The notes under the pieces are model-generated. The model did not search any database. It was not told the origin of the DNA and saw only the letters and a program-made list of their open reading frames with translations. Source: Toxoplasma gondii ME49 (taxonomy: Eukaryota; Apicomplexa; Conoidasida; Eucoccidiorida; Sarcocystidae). From it: DNA of 64,000 nucleotides. Positions 12,009-21,472 of this stretch are shown piece after piece. The DNA is taken from NCBI RefSeq assembly GCF_000006565.2, contig NC_031472.1, positions 1,792,227 through 1,856,226 on the forward strand, written 5' to 3'. Every line of letters begins with the position of its first letter. Positions within the stretch are counted from its first letter, which is position 1. A program made the translations under genes and the position numbers.

Positions 12009-13499
12009 CTACGAGAGACGATCACTGCCATACGGCGGCGCGTACCTCCTGCCCCTTCTGCGGAGACTAGATTCCGTCAGCTGTGTTTCACCACCGATCT
12101 TCCCGGATGCCCCGCTTTCGTGATATATTCCTCCACCACATGTTTCTGTCATTTCGAAATCCTCCCAGTCACTATCCTCTTCTTGCTGTCGCTGCTGTAA
12201 CAGCAAGTCTTGCAAAACTGGAGCCGCCACCAGGCTGCCCCCCAAAAACTTCTGGCAGATGGTTAAGCAAGGAAGCACGAAACACGTCAGCAGCACAGAG
12301 ACGGTGGCGCCGACAAAGTGCCCGACTGAACCGCCCAGTATTAACGGAAAAGGGAAATGTATGAACACGGTCTGCCAGTCAAGAGGCAGAAAAAAGCACG
12401 ACAGAATTGCGCTAAAACTGCATGTGATAAAAGGTAGGAATGCCGCGACGATAAAAAGGTGGCCTAGATGGAGAGGAGAGAGAATGAACGGCAAACGTGC
12501 TTTGAGACATTCGGGCAGGTACGGATGCACGACCCGCAGGAAGTGTGGCATGGTCAAAACGTCAGGCGGTGCCACACCCTCAGGTGAAGATTTCTCTTTT
12601 TTTGTGCGGCCATGACCAAGCCCTTCGTGCTTTGTTCGCACAGATGTGACAGACCCTTTGTCTGCCTCGATTTCGACGCCTAGCCTTCGAATCTCCTCAA
12701 CAACCGCAGCCGCAACTGGACAAAGGAGACCAAGTGAAGCCAAGTATGAAGCGAAAAGCACACAGGCCGCATACTGGGAAACAGGAGTACCGAGTAAAAC
12801 CGGTAAAAAGGAGATAGTTGCCAACCAGAGCCCGTACAGGTAGGCAATCGATCCTGGATAACAGACATATGAGGCTGATGCCGGAAGGCAAGAAAGGGAA
12901 AAACGTCCCGAACCTAGACGCACAATGAAGCGACAGATCGACCCAAGGCTTCTCACTCCCTCGCTGGGACTCTCCTCGCATGCAGCTGTTTGCGACATCT
13001 TCTCGTAATCGCCCTGCAGTGTAGCATACCGACTCCGCACGTAGATTGCAGTACCGCCTTTTAGGGCGACGACGAGAACCAGCGTCCAGACAGAAATAAC
13101 GGCAAGTTCCAAGCCTCCGGTGTCCTCGACCGCGAGCGCCACACTGTAGTCACTCTGTTCTTCTGCGCTGTCGCCACGCGTGTTACGCGGCAATGTCTCT
13201 GTTCCTGTTGCTGCATGAGAGGAAGAAGCGTGGCTTTCACGGAAGCTTGCGCCTGCCTGGCGAGCGCGTATGAGAGCAACACGGTCCGCACAAGTCCCTA
13301 CAGTTACTTGGAGAATGAACAAGTTGGTGACCGCGATCAAGAGGTCCGAGAGGCTGAGCAGCTGGTGAGCAAAGATGCCCGAGGTATTTTCCCGCACTTC
13401 TGAGCTTGATGCACCCGAAGGTTCCGAAGACAGGACTGCCGCCGACTTTTTCCGACCTGTGGCAAAGCCACTTACGGGTGAGGCCTCTGATTCCCGCAT
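12009..13499 (-). CDS. PIG-F/GPI11-like protein of GPI-anchor biosynthesis
   Basis: A 496-residue multi-span membrane protein. PIG-F/GPI11 in the ER membrane stabilises the enzymes that add ethanolamine phosphate to the GPI glycolipid. The C-terminal third carries the family's most recognisable segment, an LPLDWQ motif between hydrophobic helices followed by a glycine-rich span (FPLILGGSVGHFVGA), matching the PLDWDRPWQ...G.LLGY region of PIG-F. Upstream are several hydrophobic segments, including YLYGLWLATISFLPVLLGTP and a YAACVLFASYLASLGLL helix. It is longer than the usual roughly 220 residues because of an N-terminal extension and polar loops. I chose the ATG at 13499 because upstream in-frame start-like codons are GTG. 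The gene appears intronless. GPI anchors hold nearly all surface antigens of these parasites, which fits the assignment. PIG-F identity is moderately secure; a different multi-span ER protein remains possible. Confidence 0.6.
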   Translation of the reverse strand: MRESEASPVSGFATGRKKSAAVLSSEPSGASSSEVRENTSGIFAHQLLSLSDLLIAVTNLFILQVTVGTCADRVALIRARQAGASFRESHASSSHAATGTETLPRNTRGDSAEEQSDYSVALAVEDTGGLELAVISVWTLVLVVALKGGTAIYVRSRYATLQGDYEKMSQTAACEESPSEGVRSLGSICRFIVRLGSGRFSLSCLPASASYVCYPGSIAYLYGLWLATISFLPVLLGTPVSQYAACVLFASYLASLGLLCPVAAAVVEEIRRLGVEIEADKGSVTSVRTKHEGLGHGRTKKEKSSPEGVAPPDVLTMPHFLRVVHPYLPECLKARLPFILSPLHLGHLFIVAAFLPFITCSFSAILSCFFLPLDWQTVFIHFPFPLILGGSVGHFVGATVSVLLTCFVLPCLTICQKFLGGSLVAAPVLQDLLLQQRQQEEDSDWEDFEMTETCGGGIYHESGASGKIGGETQLTESSLRRRGRRYAPPYGSDRLS

Positions 13500-15596
13500 T
13501 TTGGGCAGGCGGCTTGCGGGGTGACACGCCCGCACCGTATGCCCCGCGGAGACGAGTTTTCACAGTTACTGTGACGCAGTATACATAAACAAGAAAAAAC
13601 TCCCCTCCAAATAAGCTCCCAGAACGCGACAAAACATTTTTTGCGCTTCAGAAACAACAAAATAAAGCGCGCAGACATCCACTTTTGCAGGTAGTGTCAG
13701 CGTGCGAAGCGAGTGGCTCTCGATCATTCACTACTTGCACCGATGGAATAGCCGATGAATGAACTCTCGAGCAGCCTGGGAAATGCCGGCAGGCTTTGAA
13801 CCGTTCTTCGTAGAAAGGGTGTTCAAGGCATGTAGTACAGCAGTCGGATGGCAACTGAGTGCGCTCACCAGTCCATGCAGTGGCTTGGATTTAATGCATC
13901 GAGCAAGTTCAAGCAGGGATACACCATTGTCGTTAGCACTCGATTTTCAATCAACGTGGTCACGGGCACATCCGTTCATGGCACCACCGCGAACTGTTGC
14001 ATAAATGGGGGAAAGTGAGCAGACACACCTAATCGTATCAAGAATTGACAAAATTAGAATGGACTGGGTATCGAAGCGAACGCTGAGAAAATCTTCACAC
14101 GCGGAAGCTGTTCTGCACCGTCTCCAGCATCACTGCAGCATGAACCTCGGGGAGTTGTGTCTCATAAAGTGCTGATAATCGCCAAGCCTAAGCGCATATA
14201 ACTTTCAAGAGATATTCGGTGAAATTATGGGACGAAGGCGATTGGCGGTGTGCTACGTTCACACGGCCCTCACAGATTTTGTATGTGGACGCTAGTTTGG
14301 TGGTCAGACTGCATGCACATGTTTCAGCCTGCACAATCTTGCTACTGTCCTAATGCCCACTTGGACTTCTGCAGGCTCGAGCGTGGCGGCAACTGATGCG
14401 TAGATTCCTCAGTTGATGGAGGAAAGCTACGAACCTGCTGATATCCGGACGAACCGGAAGATAGTGCTTCCGAGGAAAGAGGAACAATTGGTGAAACAAC
14501 ATCCATACCAGCAGAGCTCAGGGTACCGTTGAATGTCAGGCCGGGACGGCTAGCTGCGCGAATCCTGTTGTCTTGAGAGGGGGGAGCCTCTTTTCCACCT
14601 GACGGACAGCGAGTAGTTGCTCTTCTTCGGTGGAGAAGAATGTCGTTGCTTCTACGTCATCTTCCTGTCTCCTTGGAGGTGTTTTGTTTCTGCCGAAAGT
14701 TCCGAGTCACGACCTAGAGATCAGCCTCGCCCGAATCACGCTGGTTCCCGTCGCGCTGAGGGACCTAAATGTACGATTGGATTTCTTCTTTGTCCTTTGC
14801 CGTTCTATGCACTTGTCAATGACCGCAGCCATGAATCTATTGCACATGCGGCCGTTGCTCCCTTTAGGCGATGCCATGTGTCCTATGTCTTTCTACATTG
14901 GCAACGTTGCACAGCCCTAGAGAATCAAACGCTTTCAGGAGGTTGAGGGGCTTTCTTGTGCGTATACCGGAAGGACTCCCCGAACTTTGCTAAGGAAGGT
15001 CTTTACTAGAGACAACGCGTCAAGGCAGTATGCCGCACGCAGAAGGTGGTCAGTCCCAGCCAGCCTCAACATCAACGAGACTCGCTTGGATCCCCAGCTC
15101 GTGCATCCGAATACCTGGCTTTCTTCGTAGACCAATTCCCAAAAATAAGTAAAGAGGAAACTGGTGCTTTTACGGTGAAAGGGCAGGACTTACTGTCGAA
15201 CTTTATGTTCACGCTCAGCCCATCGCCTCGAGAGCCTGGACAGGACTCAGATGCCGCAAGCATTTCTCCAGGACTGGGTAACCGACCATTCTAATATGTT
15301 TTTGATAGTCCCTTGACCTGCTGTGTTCTTTCTGGTTTCTGTGAGATCTCCCGCTCGGAAGAAACGTGCTCCCACTGTAGTTGGAAGGAGCGGTATCGGC
15401 GGCACGTGCACTCGAGAGCGCGAGACTAGAAGCGTCACCGTATCTACAGGCATGTCGGCATTGGCAGCGAACATGTCCGACGGGCGAGATAAATTGTGCA
15501 AGAGCTGTCCAGGGGGAAGCGACGTGAACGCACTGGAGCCAATCAGGTGCCCCGTGTCTCTTGTTCAATGAATCCAGCTCAAGTCCGTGCGACGAA
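13500..15596. other. Divergent intergenic region between the PIG-F-like and DMT transporter genes
   Basis: The two flanking genes point away from each other, so this 2.1 kb should hold both promoters and 5' UTRs. Minus-strand open frames at 15.2-15.8 kb overlap the transporter start on the opposite strand and look like shadows. No motif stood out. Confidence 0.5.
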
Positions 15597-18317
15597 ATGG
15601 CGCAACTCGCTGCAGTCGATTCTTGTGCGATTGCCGAGAACGGCGCTTCTACAACACAGGAAAATAGATTGCCGCCGGAACCACCGCTGGAACCTCCGCA
15701 GTTGTCACCGACCACGAGCCACTCTAATGAAAGGGATGGGGAAGAATTTGGTTTCCGCCGCGAACAGTCGGCGTTGTTTCCTCCACTTACCAACACTCCC
15801 CTAACTCTTCACTCCTACAGAGACTCGTCGGTATCGTCTTTGATGTTTGGCCTGCTCTGTTGCTTGCTGAACATTGCCCTTTATCTGGTAAGTGGTGAGA
15901 TTTCAAGGCTTCTGCAACAGGAGAAAGAGCTCCAGAGGCACCAGTCCCTTCACTATGTGTGCCCCCCTCAAGTAGATGATGAACATGGGCTTCTCATGGA
16001 GCCTCCAGGTCCCTCAGACCCTCTTAACCGAGACAAAAACAGAGCAGCTCCATGTACCATACGGTCCGCGGACTCGGATGTCAAAACGAGAGTAGTTGTT
16101 TTGAACATCCCCTACTTCATGTCATGGTGTTCTCAGTCACTGCAGTTTTGTTTTCTATTTTTTGCCATTGCGGCGATCAAACGAAGGAGGCGAAGGCCGC
16201 AAGGAAATCGGATCAATCCTCTGCCGAGTTTTCGACACATACATGGATTAAGTCGCTGTTCCAGTGGTGCCCAGGAGGGAGGCGGTCCTAGCGACTGTGG
16301 GCCCTCGTCGCCGAGGGGAAGTACCCACGTTGTGCAGCTTACTGAAGAATTGTGCAAGATGGATATAAGGCAGAGGGGAGAGTACTTCCCTCTGGACAGA
16401 AGCGAGGGCCGGATATCTGCAGCGTCCTGTTCAGACGATCCCGGTAGACGGACGGCCATGCAGCCTCAGATTGTCTGTGAAGCTTCCGACAAGAGCGAAG
16501 GGGTAGGAACTGATGAAGTCTCGTGCTCAGCCTTAAAGGGTGTCTACCCACCCCTGGAGACCGACGCAGATTACGATGCAGGCGTGATACCGACGCAGCA
16601 ACAGCCCGGGCAGCATCCGTTTCCTCGCAAATCGAAAAACACGACCTCAGGAGTTTTGAGCAACCCTCTTGGTTGTGGATCAGCAGAGAAGGACCTTCAC
16701 CAGCCACTGATATCTAGCGAGGCCACTACGGCAGGGACTGGACCGACGTGTATGCAAAGAGTGGCTGGGAAGGATGTTTCAAACTTCATTGACAATGGTA
16801 TTGAAACCGGAGACGGCAAGGATTCTGCGGAGAAGGTCCGCTGGGCAACAAATGTAGAAGAAGTCTTGCTGTACAGTGCTCTACAGGAACATAGAGAGAC
16901 GCACATGGCGAATGGATGTAACTCAGAGCGTCGCTGCGCAGTTTCAAGGCGACATAGTGATTCTGACGCATACACAGAGCGGAACCTTTCGCAGACTGAG
17001 GACTTACAGGAACAGGAGGCAACACTCCCGGAGGAGTCAAAGTGGTCTCGCGTCAGAACACTTCCTGTGTCGTGGATGTGCGTAGTGGGAAGCGGTCTGG
17101 CGCATTTCAATGCAGAGACCGTCGAAGCTCTTTGGATGCACCACATCCAACCCCGTTTTTCGAGGTACATCGGCGCTCCACTGCAGCAGTACATCTGTAC
17201 TCCCTATGTCAGGGATACGTACAGAATTGTGAAGGATTTTGTGGAGGCCGATTTGCAATACTCCAGTTTCAAGGAACTGATTTGGGCATGCATGTGGATC
17301 GGAGCCCTCTACCTGTTGCATTCCTGGACATGGACACTCGCGGTGGGCACGGACGGAATGAGTGTGGGAACAGTAACAGCCATATATAACATGAACCCTG
17401 TGTTTGTCTTTCTATTTACGGTATTGCTTTACAAAGAAGGAACAGAGGACTGCGTGCAGATTGCCGCTCTCGTCCTGGCTACGGTTGGAGTTGCGGCGAT
17501 AGCCTACAGCAATGAGGGGGAGCCAACGTCAACTTCCGGAGTTTTGCTGTCCGTCGCCTGCGCCGCCACTTATGGCCTGTTTGAAGTGGTTTACAAGAAC
17601 TACATTCTGAATGGAAAATCGAACCTTCCGTTAGCGTTTATTTTTTTGATAGTTGGCATCATAGGAATGTTGAGCCTCTGTGTCTTCTGGATCCCCTTGG
17701 CGTGTCTGCATATCTTCAGTCTGGAAGTGTTTCCAGGCTCCACGCCTCCGCCATTTCTCATCTTCCTCCTAATTGTCGTCTGCGTCTGCAGCTGTCTGCA
17801 CACTCTTCTTCTGCAAGTTTCCCTTTTGCTGCTCCCATCTCCAATTCTTGTCGCACTTTGTTCCTTGCTGTCGTTGCCTGCGGCAGCGGCGGCGGACTGG
17901 CTGAACGGGGGAGGTGGGGGCGTCGGCGGTATTGGTACTTTCTTCATTGCCAGTGCGTTTTTTATCACATCTGTGAACGAGTGGAGAATTCAACGTCAAG
18001 AAAAGGCTCGCACATACCGACGGCTAATCTCTCTTGCAGAGCTGCATCCTCGCGAGTATGCCGAGCTCCGAAAACTCGTGGAGCTACCAGATTTACCGCA
18101 GCCGCGATACCGCCACAGACCGCCTCTATTTGGACGTGCCTCGGAAGCAGAACCGCCAGAGGAGAGTGAACCATCCCTGGAGTCCATTGCTGCACATCTC
18201 GTTGCGCAAAAGAAAGATGAAGACGTGGGCGCCGAGCTGAAGGAAGTTCTCTGTGTTTTCGCTGCTCCTGCTGATGATGAATTCTTCATTGCTGAAAACG
18301 CCACCACTGTACTCTGA
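15597..18317 (+). CDS. Drug/metabolite transporter superfamily protein, SLC35F-like
   Basis: A 906-residue protein. I chose the ATG at 15597 (GAAATGG context); the same frame extends upstream only from non-ATG codons. About ten membrane spans are visible: one near residues 81-101, one near 173-190, then a roughly 365-residue polar low-complexity loop, and a dense block of eight from 558 to about 796. The dense block has the two-fold EamA/DMT pattern, with a helix reading AIYNMNPVFVFLFTVLLYKE, whose Pro and final charged residues are typical of SLC35F and the yeast vacuolar YML018C group. A cytosolic tail of about 100 residues follows. These proteins usually sit in Golgi, vacuolar or plasma membranes and carry nucleotide sugars or small metabolites; the substrate cannot be read from sequence. 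No intron is apparent. Family assignment is good; subfamily is tentative. Confidence 0.75.
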   Translation: MAQLAAVDSCAIAENGASTTQENRLPPEPPLEPPQLSPTTSHSNERDGEEFGFRREQSALFPPLTNTPLTLHSYRDSSVSSLMFGLLCCLLNIALYLVSGEISRLLQQEKELQRHQSLHYVCPPQVDDEHGLLMEPPGPSDPLNRDKNRAAPCTIRSADSDVKTRVVVLNIPYFMSWCSQSLQFCFLFFAIAAIKRRRRRPQGNRINPLPSFRHIHGLSRCSSGAQEGGGPSDCGPSSPRGSTHVVQLTEELCKMDIRQRGEYFPLDRSEGRISAASCSDDPGRRTAMQPQIVCEASDKSEGVGTDEVSCSALKGVYPPLETDADYDAGVIPTQQQPGQHPFPRKSKNTTSGVLSNPLGCGSAEKDLHQPLISSEATTAGTGPTCMQRVAGKDVSNFIDNGIETGDGKDSAEKVRWATNVEEVLLYSALQEHRETHMANGCNSERRCAVSRRHSDSDAYTERNLSQTEDLQEQEATLPEESKWSRVRTLPVSWMCVVGSGLAHFNAETVEALWMHHIQPRFSRYIGAPLQQYICTPYVRDTYRIVKDFVEADLQYSSFKELIWACMWIGALYLLHSWTWTLAVGTDGMSVGTVTAIYNMNPVFVFLFTVLLYKEGTEDCVQIAALVLATVGVAAIAYSNEGEPTSTSGVLLSVACAATYGLFEVVYKNYILNGKSNLPLAFIFLIVGIIGMLSLCVFWIPLACLHIFSLEVFPGSTPPPFLIFLLIVVCVCSCLHTLLLQVSLLLLPSPILVALCSLLSLPAAAAADWLNGGGGGVGGIGTFFIASAFFITSVNEWRIQRQEKARTYRRLISLAELHPREYAELRKLVELPDLPQPRYRHRPPLFGRASEAEPPEESEPSLESIAAHLVAQKKDEDVGAELKEVLCVFAAPADDEFFIAENATTVL

Positions 18318-21300
18318 TGTACGCTGTTCGGGTGCAGGCTAATGGCAAGCAGATGGATGGGGAAAAACGGCTGAATGTGGGAAAGTACCTCACGGCAACA
18401 GCAACTCTGGCGGATACTGTTTGTCTCATACCAAAAAAAATTTAGAGCTTTTCATTGATTCCGCCTAAACGGTTTCATCGTCTCTTTGTGCTCATGGGGG
18501 AGACTACGTTTCTTGTACAAAGTTGGCAGTGCTCTAAATAGGCGAGACCTTGTTGCCTCACAGCGTTTTGATTTCTTTCGAAACATGCTGAGTCACAAAC
18601 TTTTCAGCCGTGAGGGCTTCTTTGCTTGCCGTGCATCTCGCCACGGCGGCATCTACCTGATGTTCTCTACAACCACGCGACCTGCAGCCGCTGTGGACTT
18701 TACAATTCAAGGCCTGCTAGTGCAGTTTGTCGCTCACTAGAACACGCTTCTTCCTCTCTTCCACGTCAATGACCGCAGCGATAGGGATTCGTCCACTGAT
18801 GTTGCCCAACAGTACCCTTTGTAAGCGTTCTAACAGCCGCAAGCACGAAGTATTCAAGGATAGGAACGCTTCTGGACCAGTTAGTGTGCCTTTCAGAGAC
18901 AAGAACTCACAACTCAACTAAGACTTCACCGTCTTGAGGGTAGTCAAGTAACAGTCACTGCTTTGGATGTTCTTCAAGCAGCTGTGGTATATTGTGTATT
19001 CTTTAGAATATCCATAATTGGCTTTGAATTACAGTCGTAACTTACAATCGTCGGCAGAGCCCTAATTTACTTAAAGGCTGGCATAGTCGCCGTGCCTCCA
19101 GATGGGGTGGTTTGTTTTGCCCGAAGCCGCATGTTTGTACCCACCACTTTCCCGGAGTTGCCTACGATCTGAATAGCGCACCCGAGCTCATTTTACATGC
19201 TGCGCAAAGAAGTCGGTCTCTTGTGATCTATTTCGATGCCGTATAAATACTTGATTGAGAGGGTGACCCTGCTGAAGACATAACCGGTCAGTTGCTTTCC
19301 GCAAAGGGCAACAATGGAGCTTGAAGCCGTGGAGAAACGGAGTGCCCTTTGATGGTTGTGTTACCTGAAACTGATGCCATGTGGCAGCTTCCACGAGACG
19401 CGATGGGTAGTGGGCTGGCCCCAACACCACAGTTTTTTGACAATTTTTTTCAGTGATCAACCGACCGTCCTAAACGACAATATTGATGACCGCTTCAAGA
19501 TAAGGTCAGTACGTCTCTTTTGAGCCCACCGTAATGACCTGGCCTGACTTTTATGTCGGCCCTCAAAGTGGTTTTGGCTGCATATGCTGGCTCGTTGCCG
19601 ACTCTGACGCGACCGTATACCTTTGTCTCTTCCTCGTGAAAGAAACGTATTTCAGAATGTGAATATGAGCACAAGTGCGGCACAGAAGGGCTTGCAAACA
19701 GAAGAGCAAACCAGGACAAAGTTACTGCTCCAATGTATCGTGGAGTACCGCCGCCTCCTCAAAACGGAAGTGATTGTGGGTACGACGACGAAGACCGGGC
19801 TTCTGTAAATCAGGATAGGCTACCGTCCGCAAGTGGAATGTTGTGCAGAGGACCCGCGTATCGCCCTGAATTCCTGTGTGACGGGGAAGTCGTGTGTATC
19901 TGACGTGCTTTAACATCACGTGTAATACAGGAGTTTTCAGCAAGATCAACGAGCCTGGCCAACAGTCCATCAGCTATCGAAAAAATGACCGAGGCACATG
20001 TATACGGTGCATTTCACAACTGCTTCCACTGCCTACACATGTTTTTGAATAACGTGTAATGGACTGGGAACAGCGGGCATGGCTTACAAAAAACTGAGCC
20101 AGTTCTAGTTTCTTTCCTTTCATAGGGTGTGAGATGTTTCCGCTGTAGGTTCATGTCCTAAAATATGCGAGGAAAATAAGTCACAGGCTAGCATTTGTTT
20201 TCCTTTCAGTGCAGCTGTTCAGGGATCCTGAGGTGCAGTTCTTCAAGTTTTCCTTGAAACAAAGAAGACTTTGTCTTCAAATGAAATGGTAAGCAGCTTT
20301 TCCCCTAGTGCAACGCTGTGCGAGGGGGGCAGCCCGCGCCGGGGATGCGCTGAGTGACCACGTCGTTGGCAAAGAAGGAATTTTCTTGGGGTGTAATTTC
20401 TTTTTAAGATTCAACCACATTTTCTTGGGCATATTTCCTTCTGAAGAGGATGAACAACAGTACGAGGTTGGGTCTTATTGAGGGACTTTCAAAATATCGT
20501 GGTGCTACTGCCGACCTCTATTGAGCGAATCAATCGAGCGTACTTCGTCGTGTTGCCGACAGTCGAGAAACACGCCATACTGGGCACATGCGGCACCGTA
20601 TATATCCCAAAGAAGAATCACCTGCTAAAACATCGTGTCGTTGTTCTTCATTTTCAGCACAGTGACTTCAAAGAAGGAAGTCACATCTCACATTTACCCG
20701 TATGCGAATCTTGGTCGTCACTACGTAGGAGTCAACTTTCTGCCGACTCCTGTGACGTCATCACTTCTGAAGTGCATCCGCCGCTGCGCTCTGTATCAGA
20801 AAAGTACCCAGAGCCGTGTTCTCGCCCGTTACCAGTTGAAACTGGTATCATTCTCTTCGAATTTTGCGTTGTTTCTCGCTCGCAGGAACTCTTACCGACT
20901 TCTAGCCCTTGCAGAGAACTGAACACGGGCGCATTTCCTGTTCCACTCCAATCGGGGCTGGGGATACTTCTGGTGGGTGGCACGGAGCTGCGGGTTTTTC
21001 CTGGAGACTTTCTTGATCCAGGGACGCATGTGGCAGCAACGGTTCCGGTGGCTTAACCTTGTAACGGCACAAGCAGTCAGGGGGAAACTCTGATGAGAAG
21101 CCTGCGAAGAAGGCGCAGAAATGAGCTCCAGCCTGTATCTCACAGAATGCGCCGGCGACTGGCGGGACGGGGTCAGATGGTCGAGCTACTCTGCTGTCAA
21201 CTTCTAGGTTCTCAGCTCCGTCATGTCTGATGACTGTGGAAGAGTACGGATTCTTAGGGGCAGCAGGTGTGTTTGTCCAGCATGCCCCGACGCGGCGGCG

Positions 21301-21472
21301 GCGCGAGTGTCATGGCACAGAAGCGTTTCTTGGTGTGCCGAAGAAAGAAGGACTCTCTCGTTCCTTCGCATGCATCCGATGCTTAGGGCGCGTGTCCGCA
21401 TGGCGGAACTAGGGGGCGAGCGGCTCGGAGACCTTGTTTTTCGTGCTCTTTTGAAATCTTTCCGTTGCGAAC
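18318..21472. other. Intergenic between the DMT transporter and GPHR genes
   Basis: This contains the transporter's 3' flank and the 5' flank of the GPHR gene. A plus-strand open frame of 192 codons at 20478-21056 has no ATG start context or motif that I recognise and may be 5' UTR. Nothing else can be supported. Confidence 0.5.

Noticed and set aside
15215..15796. 193-codon minus-strand open frame
   Set aside because: Overlaps the 5' end of the DMT transporter on the other strand; no motif or splice signals.
20478..21056. 192-codon plus-strand open frame upstream of GPHR
   Set aside because: No homology recognised and no good start; could be 5' UTR.
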